From: Actinomycetota bacterium
GTDB taxonomy: Bacteria; Actinomycetota; Humimicrobiia; Humimicrobiales; Humimicrobiaceae
Direction: 5' to 3'
Assembly (NCBI GenBank): GCA_023475715.1
Contig: JAMCVO010000471.1
Coordinates: 1-6,640, forward strand
Length of the DNA stretch: 6,640 nt
Both the position numbers and the translations under genes were made by a program. The stretch's first letter is position 1. Every line of letters starts with the position of its first letter. Of the stretch, positions 1-6,364 are shown in pieces. Below the pieces are notes generated by a model, which worked only from the letters and a program-made list of their open reading frames with translations, was not told the DNA's origin and searched no databases.

Positions 1-830
1 AAACCGTACTTAGTCAGCGTATAAGTCCCATTGGCAGTTTTTAAATTTTCCTCAACCATTTCAATGTTCTCCATTCCCGAAAGCGCAACAGAGATATTCT
101 TATTTGAAAAAACAAACTTTAATGCCAGCTCATTAATATAACCCTTTTTACTGCCAAGTTCTTGTTTGAAAAATTCTATATCCTTAATTCTGCCGCCGCC
201 TAAAGGTCCCATAATCGCAACCCCTATGCCCTTATTACGTGCGTATTCAATTGCCTCACTGTTACTCTGGTCAAGAATATTGTACTGACAAAGTACGGTT
301 TCAAAAAATCCGGTATCAATGATTTTTTTCAAAACCTCAGGAGAATCATGAAAGGAAAAGGATATATGCTTTATCATTTTCTGATCTTTGGCTTTCAGGA
401 GTTCCTTTTCTATATTTAAATTAATTATTTTTTCCTCAAAGTAATCCTCGGTTAAATTATGGATGTGGTAGAAATCGATACATCCCAAATCAAGCCTGGC
501 AAGCTGCTTTTCAAGGTAGAACCAGAAATCGCTTGTTTTTGTTAATTTCCATGTCGGGAGCTTTGTTGAAAGATAGATAATTGATTGCTTATTTTTACTT
601 TTCCATATCTTTAAAGCTTTTCCAACTATTGCTTCGCTCTGTTCATAACTGTAAGGGAAAGCGGTATCAATATAATTTATTCCAAGCTCAAAGGAGCGAA
701 TTATCATTTTCAAGGATTCTTCTTCTCTGACAAGATGCCTTCCATTTTTCTCATACATTGGAAGACGCATAGCTCCAAAACCCAGAATAGACACTTTAGC
801 ACCTGTTTTGCCAAATTCCCTGTATTCCAT
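1..830 (-). CDS. Aldo/keto reductase, N-terminal 276 residues (C-terminus cut by window edge)
   Basis: Reading leftwards from the ATG at 830-828, 276 codons are open without a stop to the window edge. The protein opens MEYREFGKTGAKVSILGFGAMRLP, the usual start of NAD(P)H-dependent aldo/keto reductases. The family's catalytic tetrad is visible: Asp55 in YIDTA, Tyr60 in FPYSYEQSE, Lys90 in STKLP, and His124 in YHIHN. The later GVAIMGPLGGG segment is a typical TIM-barrel strand 7 region. Homologues with this opening are usually about 370-390 residues and end in a ferredoxin-like 4Fe-4S domain, so roughly 100 residues, probably including those Cys motifs, should lie to the left; this is family knowledge, not seen here. 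The enzyme would be a cytoplasmic carbonyl reductase of unknown substrate. The start is preceded by only a weak GGGA Shine-Dalgarno match. It is transcribed away from the plus-strand cluster, so it is probably functionally separate. Confidence 0.93.
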   Translation of the reverse strand, partial: MEYREFGKTGAKVSILGFGAMRLPMYEKNGRHLVREEESLKMIIRSFELGINYIDTAFPYSYEQSEAIVGKALKIWKSKNKQSIIYLSTKLPTWKLTKTSDFWFYLEKQLARLDLGCIDFYHIHNLTEDYFEEKIINLNIEKELLKAKDQKMIKHISFSFHDSPEVLKKIIDTGFFETVLCQYNILDQSNSEAIEYARNKGIGVAIMGPLGGGRIKDIEFFKQELGSKKGYINELALKFVFSNKNISVALSGMENIEMVEENLKTANGTYTLTKYG

Positions 831-884
831 ATTAATTTCCCATCTCAATTTACCCTATTTTTTAAGGTACTGAATTTGCAGTCA

Positions 885-913
885 ATTATATAATAGCCAC
901 ATTATTTAGTTAA
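885..913 (-). promoter_or_regulatory. Putative sigma-70 promoter for the aldo/keto reductase
   Basis: On the minus strand, TTAACT (913-908) and a perfect TATAAT (890-885) are separated by exactly 17 bases. Transcription would start near 878, giving a leader of about 48 bases before the ATG at 830. The -35 box matches the consensus at 4 of 6 bases. In DNA this AT-rich such matches also arise by chance, so the call rests on the spacing, the perfect -10 and the position. Confidence 0.45.
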
Positions 914-1012
914 TAATAGATAAAAAGGAAAAATTTTTATAATTTTACTTTTAACATTTCTTAAAAAATTATAAAATATCCAATTAATATAACCATTTGT
1001 CAAATTAGTCAT

Positions 1013-1124
1013 AAAAAAAGCTGTTCGGGAGTGAAAGTAGCTAGAATAAATTAGAACATAAAACTTAGCAGGGAATAAAACAAACAGGAAGTTTTTTACT
1101 AGTTTGGCAAACCCGTAGCTTTTT
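1013..1124. repeat. Long-range inverted repeat / possible structured leader RNA
   Basis: AAAAAGCT (1015-1022) is perfectly complementary to AGCTTTTT (1117-1124). After a small asymmetric internal loop, CGGG (1026-1029) pairs with CCCG (1112-1115), giving 12 pairs that close an 82-base interior. Inside, AAAACTT (1060-1066) pairs with AAGTTTT (1089-1095), and CTAG (1041-1044) can pair with TTAG (1051-1054) including one G-U. The element lies 70 bases upstream of the metal exporter, so a cis-acting leader RNA is possible. It could equally be the terminal repeats of a small mobile element, though I see no target-site duplication. It could also be chance in AT-rich DNA. On the minus strand the right-hand arm would end in seven U residues, which is terminator-like but with a very long loop. 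Confidence 0.3.
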
Positions 1125-1195
1125 AATCTTTTTGCAAATCATAAATCAATCCATTATCTATTATAAATAATTAAACTTATATTTTTCTATATGAA

Positions 1196-2128
1196 ATGAA
1201 TAATAATGAATTTTTGATCAATAGAGAGCATGAAAAAAAGATGGCGGCACTAACATCAGTTATTGCTGCCATAGCCCTTACTGCAATAAAAATTGTAGTG
1301 GGCATGTTTACCGGAAGTCTTGGTATTCTAGCAGAAGCTGCACATTCAGGGCTTGATCTTATAGCAGCTATCATGACTTTGCTGGCAATCAGGATTTCAG
1401 ATCGCCCGGCTGATCCGGAACATCATTACGGACATGGGAAGTTTGAAAATCTCTCGGCTCTTTTTGAAACTCTATTGCTCTTGGGAACCTGTGTATGGAT
1501 TATTTATGAAGCTGTACAAAGGCTTTTTTTCAAACCTGTTGAGCTTGATGTTTCAATATGGGCCTTCATAATAATGGCAATTTCAATAATAGTTGACATA
1601 TCCCGTTCAAGAGTTCTTTACAGGGTTGCAAAAAAATATAAAAGTCAGGCACTTGAAGCAGACGGGCTCCATTTCAGTACGGACATCTGGAGTTCCTCGG
1701 TAGTAATCATTGGACTTTTTGGCGTAAAATTAAGCGAATGGTTCCCAAAGCTGGAATTTCTGCATCATGCAGATGCCGTAGCTGCTTTGGCAGTTGCAAT
1801 GATAGTTGTACTCGTTAGTGTCAGATTGGGAATGAGAACAATACACACACTGCTTGATACGGCTCCAAAGGGATTGAAAGAAATGGTGACGGCTGAAGTG
1901 GAAAGCATCGAAGGTGTAATTGATTGTCATAATGTCAGGATTCGGCATTCAGGCGCAAAGGTCTTTTTGGATATACACATTCTAGTTGATGGCTGCAAAA
2001 GCTTGCAGGAAGTTCATGATTTTACCGAAAAAATTGAAAATAGAATTGAACAGATCATAACAGATGTTGATGTAACCGTTCATCCTGAACCAAAAGCTTG
2101 CAGCACTAACTTAAAGTCTGAAAAATAA
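1196..2128 (+). CDS. Cation diffusion facilitator (CDF) family divalent-metal efflux transporter
   Basis: 310 residues, the normal length for bacterial CDF exporters of the FieF/YiiP type, which exchange cytoplasmic Zn2+ (or Fe2+, Cd2+, Co2+, Mn2+) for protons as homodimers in the inner membrane. Six hydrophobic helices fall at about residues 17-38, 42-66, 85-110, 117-137, 160-178 and 193-213, followed by a cytoplasmic ZT-dimer domain (about 220-300) ending in VTVHPEP. The transport site is recognisable as His50 and Asp54 (HSGLD) in helix 2 with His159 and Asp163 (HFSTD) in helix 5. A second metal site matches YiiP site B: Asp73, His76 and His80 in the DPEHHYGHGK loop. The ATG at 1196 has no Shine-Dalgarno sequence; the ATG at 1191 leads only to a two-codon frame. 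The HD-HD site resembles that of zinc-selective mammalian ZnT proteins, so zinc is the best substrate guess, but this is inference. The HD-domain gene follows after 27 bases. Confidence 0.93.
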   Translation: MNNNEFLINREHEKKMAALTSVIAAIALTAIKIVVGMFTGSLGILAEAAHSGLDLIAAIMTLLAIRISDRPADPEHHYGHGKFENLSALFETLLLLGTCVWIIYEAVQRLFFKPVELDVSIWAFIIMAISIIVDISRSRVLYRVAKKYKSQALEADGLHFSTDIWSSSVVIIGLFGVKLSEWFPKLEFLHHADAVAALAVAMIVVLVSVRLGMRTIHTLLDTAPKGLKEMVTAEVESIEGVIDCHNVRIRHSGAKVFLDIHILVDGCKSLQEVHDFTEKIENRIEQIITDVDVTVHPEPKACSTNLKSEK

Positions 2129-2132
2129 CTTC

Positions 2133-2148
2133 TATAATCTGTTATAAT
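2133..2148 (+). promoter_or_regulatory. Tandem TATAAT boxes just upstream of the HD-domain gene
   Basis: Two perfect -10 hexamers occur at 2133-2138 and 2143-2148 in the 27-base gap before the ATG at 2156. The second would place the start of transcription at about 2155-2156, on the start codon itself, so a leaderless mRNA is possible. This fits with the absence of any Shine-Dalgarno sequence there. The first has a weak -35 candidate, TTAAAG at 2111-2116, with 16-base spacing. Alternatively these are simply AT-rich spacer and the gene is read through from the transporter. Confidence 0.3.
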
Positions 2149-2155
2149 ATTTTCC

Positions 2156-3301
2156 ATGACTATTATTGTGAAAAAACCGCTGCTCTTAAAAATCTATGAA
2201 GCAGCCAGCATGCAAAGATGGAACGACCAGGTCCGCATGGTAGAGATTACCGAGCTAGATAAACAGGCGCACAAAATGATTGCAGCTTATGTTATTGGCA
2301 AATTCGAAGAAAGTGAAAGTAACAGGCAAATAAACTGGACCGACATAATAGAAGACGGACTTTTCGAGTTCCTGCAGCGAATAGTGCTGACAGATTTAAA
2401 ACCTCCGCTTTTTTATGAAATCAAACAGGATAAGGAAAAATATTTAAAATTAAACACATGGGTTTATGACAGGATTTACCCATTTATAGAATGCCTTGGT
2501 AAAGATTTTTGTAATCGTTTTAAGAATTATATAATGGACTTTACCGAGAATAACGAGCGCAAAATAATAGGAGCTGCACATTTTTATATTACCAAATGGG
2601 AGTTTGACATAATCCAACAATTTAATCCGCATGGATATCAGATTAAGGAAATTAGAAACAGTATTAAAAAAGAGCAGAAAAAATATAAGAACGTCGCTGG
2701 AATGAAAAAACTTACTCGTTCAAAAGAATTGACTGCTTTTATAGATATATGCGGGCAGCTTCGTTTTCAGGTTCGTTGGAGCCATCTTTACAGAGTGCCG
2801 AAAACTTCGGTACTGGGTCATATGCTCATAGTTGCAATTTTTTCCTATCTTTTTTCACTCCAGTCAAACAGGAACAGTGATATAGCTGTAAATAATTATT
2901 TTACCGGTCTTTTAGATCGGAAGAGCGAAGTGCTGACAAGAGACATAATCAACCCTGTTAAAAAATCCGTAGAAGGGCTTGATGACCTGATTAAAGAATA
3001 TGAGAAAAGCGAAATGGATAAAAAAATTTACAATCTGATTCCTGAGCAGTGGCATGGCGAGATCCGGATGTTTACGGAACATGAATTTGAAAATATACAA
3101 AATAGGGATGGGGATCTGGTAAAAGCTGCTGATGATCTTGCTGCCTTTATCGAAGCCTACCTTTCAATAATAAATGGCATACATAATGAAAATTTGGATA
3201 GTGCAATGAAAAATTTGAAAGAAAAATATAAAGGCATGGTTGTGGATGGCATAAATTTTGGTAAAATCTACGATGATTTTGATTTTAGAATAATAGGCTG
3301 A
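2156..3301 (+). CDS. Tandem HD-domain protein, YfbR-like; catalytic HD dyad replaced by adapter sequence
   Basis: A 381-residue cytoplasmic protein with no signal or membrane segment. The C-terminal half matches YfbR-type HD phosphohydrolases (nucleotidase-like): Arg207-Trp208, His222 in VLGHMLIVA, then SEVLTRDIINPVK (257-269, with Glu258 and Asp263), and Asp326 in VKAADD. The family expects GLFHDLPE before EVLTRD. Here residues 253-257 are LDRKS, so the metal-binding His-Asp at 254-255 is missing, and these codons are an exact Illumina adapter core (2914-2926). The N-terminal half looks like a degenerate copy of the same domain: RW at 21-22, His39, GLFEFLQ (68-74) in place of GLFHDLP, LTDLKPP, and AAH at 140-142 in place of AAD. 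The C-terminal copy should therefore be the active one, acting on a phosphate ester of unknown identity. The ATG at 2156 lacks a Shine-Dalgarno sequence. The zinc-ribbon gene follows after 47 bases. Confidence 0.8.
   Translation: MTIIVKKPLLLKIYEAASMQRWNDQVRMVEITELDKQAHKMIAAYVIGKFEESESNRQINWTDIIEDGLFEFLQRIVLTDLKPPLFYEIKQDKEKYLKLNTWVYDRIYPFIECLGKDFCNRFKNYIMDFTENNERKIIGAAHFYITKWEFDIIQQFNPHGYQIKEIRNSIKKEQKKYKNVAGMKKLTRSKELTAFIDICGQLRFQVRWSHLYRVPKTSVLGHMLIVAIFSYLFSLQSNRNSDIAVNNYFTGLLDRKSEVLTRDIINPVKKSVEGLDDLIKEYEKSEMDKKIYNLIPEQWHGEIRMFTEHEFENIQNRDGDLVKAADDLAAFIEAYLSIINGIHNENLDSAMKNLKEKYKGMVVDGINFGKIYDDFDFRIIG
2914..2926 (+). other. Exact Illumina TruSeq adapter core inside the HD-domain gene
   Basis: The 13 bases AGATCGGAAGAGC are the common core of Illumina TruSeq adapters, and the next base, G at 2927, also continues the read-2 version before the match ends. 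They encode the end of codon 253 through codon 257, exactly where the family's catalytic His-Asp lies, with length and frame preserved. A random 13-mer would be expected about 0.0002 times in a window of this size on both strands. This is most likely contamination or misassembly rather than native sequence. Confidence 0.85.
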
Positions 3302-3306
3302 TTTAT

Positions 3307-3333
3307 GTTAATATAGCTTAACTATTTATTAAC
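3307..3333 (+). repeat. AT-rich hairpin upstream of the zinc-ribbon gene
   Basis: GTTAATA (3307-3313) is complementary to TATTAAC (3327-3333). The stem can be extended by TAG (3314-3316) with CTA (3322-3324) across a two-base bulge, with a five-base loop. It lies between the HD gene stop and the Shine-Dalgarno site of the next gene. There is no U-tract, so it is not a normal intrinsic terminator. It could be an mRNA processing or stability element, or chance. Confidence 0.25.
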
Positions 3334-3340
3334 TTAATTG

Positions 3341-3345
3341 GAGGA
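3341..3345 (+). promoter_or_regulatory. Strong Shine-Dalgarno site for the zinc-ribbon gene
   Basis: GGAGG occurs four bases before the ATG at 3349 (ATTGGAGGAAATATG; the G at 3340 begins the motif run). It fixes the start of the zinc-ribbon gene. It is the only canonical ribosome binding site in front of a plus-strand gene in this window. Confidence 0.8.
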
Positions 3346-3348
3346 AAT

Positions 3349-3783
3349 ATGGCAAAAGTATGTATCGAATGCGGCAAAGAAATTAAACAGGAAACAGATT
3401 CACCTTACTGCAATAAGTGTGATGAAATGCTCGATAAAAAATTTGAAGAAATCGAAGGAAACATTATTGTTTTTAAAGAGCTTATGGATAAGGAAATAGA
3501 AGTTTTAAACAAGTTTGAAAAAGAGGATATTGTAGAGCTTTATTTAAGAGTCTATGAAGATTTTAGGGAAGATGGTGATTTTACTGAGGACGAAGCCCGA
3601 ATTTTAAATATAATTCAAAAAACCTTTAACCTTTCGGAAAATGATATCGGCAAGGATAAAGTCGTTATTTTTAAAGAGAGCCAGGTTAAAAAAATTGATA
3701 AGACAAAATGCCCCGACTGTGCAAAAGACATAAAAGAAGATTTCAATCTTTGTCCCTACTGTGGATACAGATTAAAACTCTAA
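3349..3783 (+). CDS. Small two-zinc-ribbon protein with acidic helical middle
   Basis: A 144-residue soluble, presumably cytoplasmic protein. An N-terminal zinc ribbon has Cys5, Cys8, Cys21 and Cys24 (CIEC...CNKC), and a C-terminal one has Cys121, Cys124, Cys135 and Cys138 (CPDC...CPYC), so two structural Zn2+ ions are likely. Between them lies a Glu/Lys-rich, probably all-helical segment (about 27-105). It contains YEDFREDGDFTEDEARIL, which resembles the acidic loop between helices in TerB-like domains (typically DGxxxxxE) and loosely an EF-hand. I do not recognise a named family. Paired ribbons around a helical domain suggest a protein- or RNA-binding adaptor, which is inference. It has a strong GGAGG site. 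Its codirectional neighbours are the HD protein (47 bases upstream) and the exported propeller protein (22 bases downstream). Proximity to a metal exporter hints at zinc physiology but does not prove it. Confidence 0.85.
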   Translation: MAKVCIECGKEIKQETDSPYCNKCDEMLDKKFEEIEGNIIVFKELMDKEIEVLNKFEKEDIVELYLRVYEDFREDGDFTEDEARILNIIQKTFNLSENDIGKDKVVIFKESQVKKIDKTKCPDCAKDIKEDFNLCPYCGYRLKL

Positions 3784-3805
3784 ATTTTGGTGTTTAAGAC
3801 TATTT

Positions 3806-6364
3806 ATGAAAATAAAAAATTTTTTTTCTTTCAAATTCCTGATAGTTTTTTTATCCCTGCTTGTCTCATTTATATTTCTTTTAAGTCAGGTTTCCTGCAG
3901 CTGGAGCCTTCGGAAGGCAGATGGCACCACAGAAGCATTTTCCGGGGAAACCGAAGAAAATGGGACAACAGCCGACACTACGGCAGCAGTACCTGAGCCC
4001 GAACGGGTGCTGAAAACACCGAATGCATACATCATCAGCCAGCTAAAAGTTCCGGGCCAGGCAATAGATGTAAAAGTTTCCGGAAATTATGCATACCTGA
4101 CAAATGACCTGGGAATTCTTTATATCATTGATGTCAGCGATAAGAGCAATCCAAAAATAGTGGGCAAGCTTGCTGGCATCGATTCTGCAAATATAGTCAT
4201 TATACAGGATGATTATGCATATGTTTCCTATACCAGCTGGATTGCTCCTGAAGATAATAAATCTCAGGAGGTTACAAGTATTTGCGGTTTTAAGATTATA
4301 GATATCAAAGATAAAAATAATCCCGAAGTTGTTGGTGATTATATATCCGGCGAAAAATCTCAGAAGTCTGTCCAGGGGATGTTTATAAAAGGAAATTATG
4401 CATTTTTGAACAGTACGGTTCTGCTGGAAAATACAGAAGAAAGCCAGCTTGAAATCATAGACATTAACGACAAGAGCAACCCCAAACTTGCTGGTTCCTG
4501 CAAGATAGAAGGTGCGCCGAATGGTATATTTGTTCAGGATAATTATGCCTATATAAACAATTCGTATTTTGATTATCAGACTAAACAATATACTCAGGAA
4601 AGTAAATTGTTCATTGTGGATATTGGAAATATAAAAAATCCGGAAGTTGTCGGTTCTTCCAACATTCCGGCAAATTCATGGAGTATCTTTGTTAAAGGCA
4701 GTTTTGCTTATATAACCAGCAGCATAATGGACGAAGAAACTAAAAATTACAGCAATAGCGCTATGCAAGTTATAGACATAACTAATAAAAATGCCCCCTT
4801 ACTAAAAGGAAAATGCAACATTCCCGGAGGCGCATGGGAGATTGATTCAAAGGACAATTTCCTTGTTGTTTCCAATAATGAAGGCGGAGTAAATATTATA
4901 GATATCAATGACAGCAATAACCCAAAAATAGTTAACAGTCTTAATACCGGTGGAAATTCTTATGATATAACAATAAGCGGAAATTATGGTTATATCGCAG
5001 ACGGGTTTGAAGGACTTGTCATAATAGGCCTTCAGAAGGAAAAACCAGGGGAAGAAAATCTTCAGGCAGGGGATGGCAGCAGTAAGACAAATACGGCACC
5101 CCATGCAGTTATCGAGGTTTTTGGCGATAAAATAAATACAATTGATTTTATTGAAGACAATCCTGTTTATTTCAGTGCCAGGGATTCTTTTGATCCGGAT
5201 GGTGATGATATAAGCTATAAGTGGTATGTAAATGGCACTGAAGTTTTAAATAATTACCCGCAAAATTCCATAATTTCAGAATCGGATAAGGAGCTGGCTT
5301 ATTTATTCCAGAAAAGCGGCGATTATGAAATTTCCCTGACTGTTTCAGATGGAAATCTTACAAACCAGGCTGAAAAACAAATAAAAGTTGAAAATCAGCC
5401 TGATGTCATCAAACAAATAAAAGAGCACAATTTTGATATAGAGATTGAATGCAGTTTGGAGAATAAGGGTCCTGTTAATTTAAAAGATATTGAATCTTAT
5501 TTGAGGACACCGCAAACCTATGATCCTTTCCAGGTTATAAACAGCATCAAAACCAGCATACCAGGTGTTGAAGAAGTATTTGACGATAGCTGGAATTTGC
5601 TTTCTCATTTTAAGTTTGGTAAAGGTACTGTTGTAAAAAAGGGCGGAATATTAAAAGCAATAATAACAGCCAATGTGACGATGTATGAGTATTCATTTCC
5701 TTCCATTAATTCAGCAGGTAAAAATTATGAACTGGGCGATGAAGACCTCAGTATTTATACAACAGATGATTTATTTATAAATTCTGATAATCTTGTAATA
5801 ATAGAAGCTGCAAAAAAAACAGTTGGCAATGAAACAGATCCGGTAAAAAAAGCTAAGAAGCTTTACAAGTATGTTGCAGCAAAACTCAGTTATGATTTTG
5901 CCCGGGCCAAAGTAAATTATGATTTCATGTATGCTTCTGAAATATTAAAAATAGGCAGGGGAGTGTGTGCTGATTACGCAATATTATATGCAGCTCTTTT
6001 AAGGGCTTCAGGAATTCCAGCCAGAGTTGTTGGAGGTGTTCCTTCATTTTCAATATTGGGTGAAAAGGATCAGGAACTTGATGTAGGGCATGCTTGGACA
6101 GAAGTTAAGCTTCCTGGTTATGGCTGGATTCCGATAGACATAACACAGGAAAAAGGATTTATGAGTACCGATTATTTTCTTAATCTTGCGACAGAGAAAA
6201 GTTCGAGCTTCTTGTATGAGAGCCAGACAATGGACTGGACAAGTTATTATTTCGACGGGTTTAAGTATAAATGGGACGGCACGGAACAGCCGGAAGTCGA
6301 GCAGTCTTTGATATATAGGGTAAAAAACCTGACATTATCAGACATGCAGGTTTATGGCGGTTAA
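3806..6364 (+). CDS. Exported LVIVD-repeat propeller / PKD / transglutaminase-like protein
   Basis: 852 residues. A signal sequence (MKIKNFF, then a hydrophobic stretch to about residue 30) ends in LLSQVSC. Cys32 could be lipidated, although Gln at -3 is a poor lipobox residue. Residues about 87-412 hold seven LVIVD-type repeats with cores such as SGNYAYLTN and IIDVSDKSNPKIVG, which suggests a seven-bladed beta-propeller. Repeats 2-5 carry longer insertions between strands. A PKD domain follows (about 432-530; SFDPDGDDISYKW, Asp463 to Asp468). A beta-rich domain (about 535-670) then leads into a transglutaminase-like core from about 686, with the catalytic triad Cys721 (GRGVCADYA), His762 (DVGHAWTEV) and Asp778 (WIPIDIT). 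Bacterial members of this superfamily are mostly proteases or peptide ligases, so a cell-surface peptidase or crosslinking role bound to protein or glycan is likely. There is no clear Shine-Dalgarno sequence. The stop overlaps the next ORF by 11 bases. Confidence 0.9.
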   Translation: MKIKNFFSFKFLIVFLSLLVSFIFLLSQVSCSWSLRKADGTTEAFSGETEENGTTADTTAAVPEPERVLKTPNAYIISQLKVPGQAIDVKVSGNYAYLTNDLGILYIIDVSDKSNPKIVGKLAGIDSANIVIIQDDYAYVSYTSWIAPEDNKSQEVTSICGFKIIDIKDKNNPEVVGDYISGEKSQKSVQGMFIKGNYAFLNSTVLLENTEESQLEIIDINDKSNPKLAGSCKIEGAPNGIFVQDNYAYINNSYFDYQTKQYTQESKLFIVDIGNIKNPEVVGSSNIPANSWSIFVKGSFAYITSSIMDEETKNYSNSAMQVIDITNKNAPLLKGKCNIPGGAWEIDSKDNFLVVSNNEGGVNIIDINDSNNPKIVNSLNTGGNSYDITISGNYGYIADGFEGLVIIGLQKEKPGEENLQAGDGSSKTNTAPHAVIEVFGDKINTIDFIEDNPVYFSARDSFDPDGDDISYKWYVNGTEVLNNYPQNSIISESDKELAYLFQKSGDYEISLTVSDGNLTNQAEKQIKVENQPDVIKQIKEHNFDIEIECSLENKGPVNLKDIESYLRTPQTYDPFQVINSIKTSIPGVEEVFDDSWNLLSHFKFGKGTVVKKGGILKAIITANVTMYEYSFPSINSAGKNYELGDEDLSIYTTDDLFINSDNLVIIEAAKKTVGNETDPVKKAKKLYKYVAAKLSYDFARAKVNYDFMYASEILKIGRGVCADYAILYAALLRASGIPARVVGGVPSFSILGEKDQELDVGHAWTEVKLPGYGWIPIDITQEKGFMSTDYFLNLATEKSSSFLYESQTMDWTSYYFDGFKYKWDGTEQPEVEQSLIYRVKNLTLSDMQVYGG

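Larger units (their letters stand above)
831..1195. other. Divergent intergenic region, no gene seen
   Basis: These 365 bases separate the leftward reductase from the rightward transporter. I see no convincing open frame on either strand. The left third holds the reductase promoter candidate. The middle (1013-1124) holds a long-range inverted repeat listed separately. The right end (1125-1195) is extremely AT-rich. It contains -10-like hexamers for the transporter, TATAAA at 1162-1167 and TATATT at 1178-1183, but no good -35 partner at 16-18 bases. No Shine-Dalgarno sequence precedes the transporter ATG. I found no match to the NiCo/czcD, yybP-ykoY, or c-di-GMP riboswitch core motifs that I can recall. 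Confidence 0.6.

Noticed and set aside
1013..1124. NiCo (czcD), yybP-ykoY manganese, or c-di-GMP riboswitch
   Set aside because: The position before a CDF gene is suggestive, but the repeated GGCAGG-type purine motifs of NiCo, the GGGGAGUAGC core of yybP-ykoY and the GEMM core are not present. The resemblance of GGCAAACC near 1106 to GEMM is too short.
1191..1199. ATG AAA TGA mini-frame overlapping the transporter start
   Set aside because: A two-codon frame with no ribosome binding site is expected by chance in such sequence, and there is no sign that it is conserved or regulatory.
3307..3333. Intrinsic terminator between the HD and zinc-ribbon genes
   Set aside because: The hairpin is nearly all A-T and has no following T-tract; the ribosome binding site of the next gene follows at once.
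3571..3606. A calcium-binding EF-hand in the zinc-ribbon protein
   Set aside because: The loop DFREDGDFTEDE has Asp at 1, Asp-Gly at 5-6 and Glu at 12, but Arg at position 3 is not a ligand. TerB-like loops look similar, so a calcium site is not claimed.
4043..4588. A 181-codon open frame on the minus strand inside the propeller gene
   Set aside because: It lies opposite a strongly supported LVIVD-repeat coding region, and its repeated Ile/Tyr/Asn-rich patches are just the reverse reading of the repeats. It shows no domain and no ribosome site.
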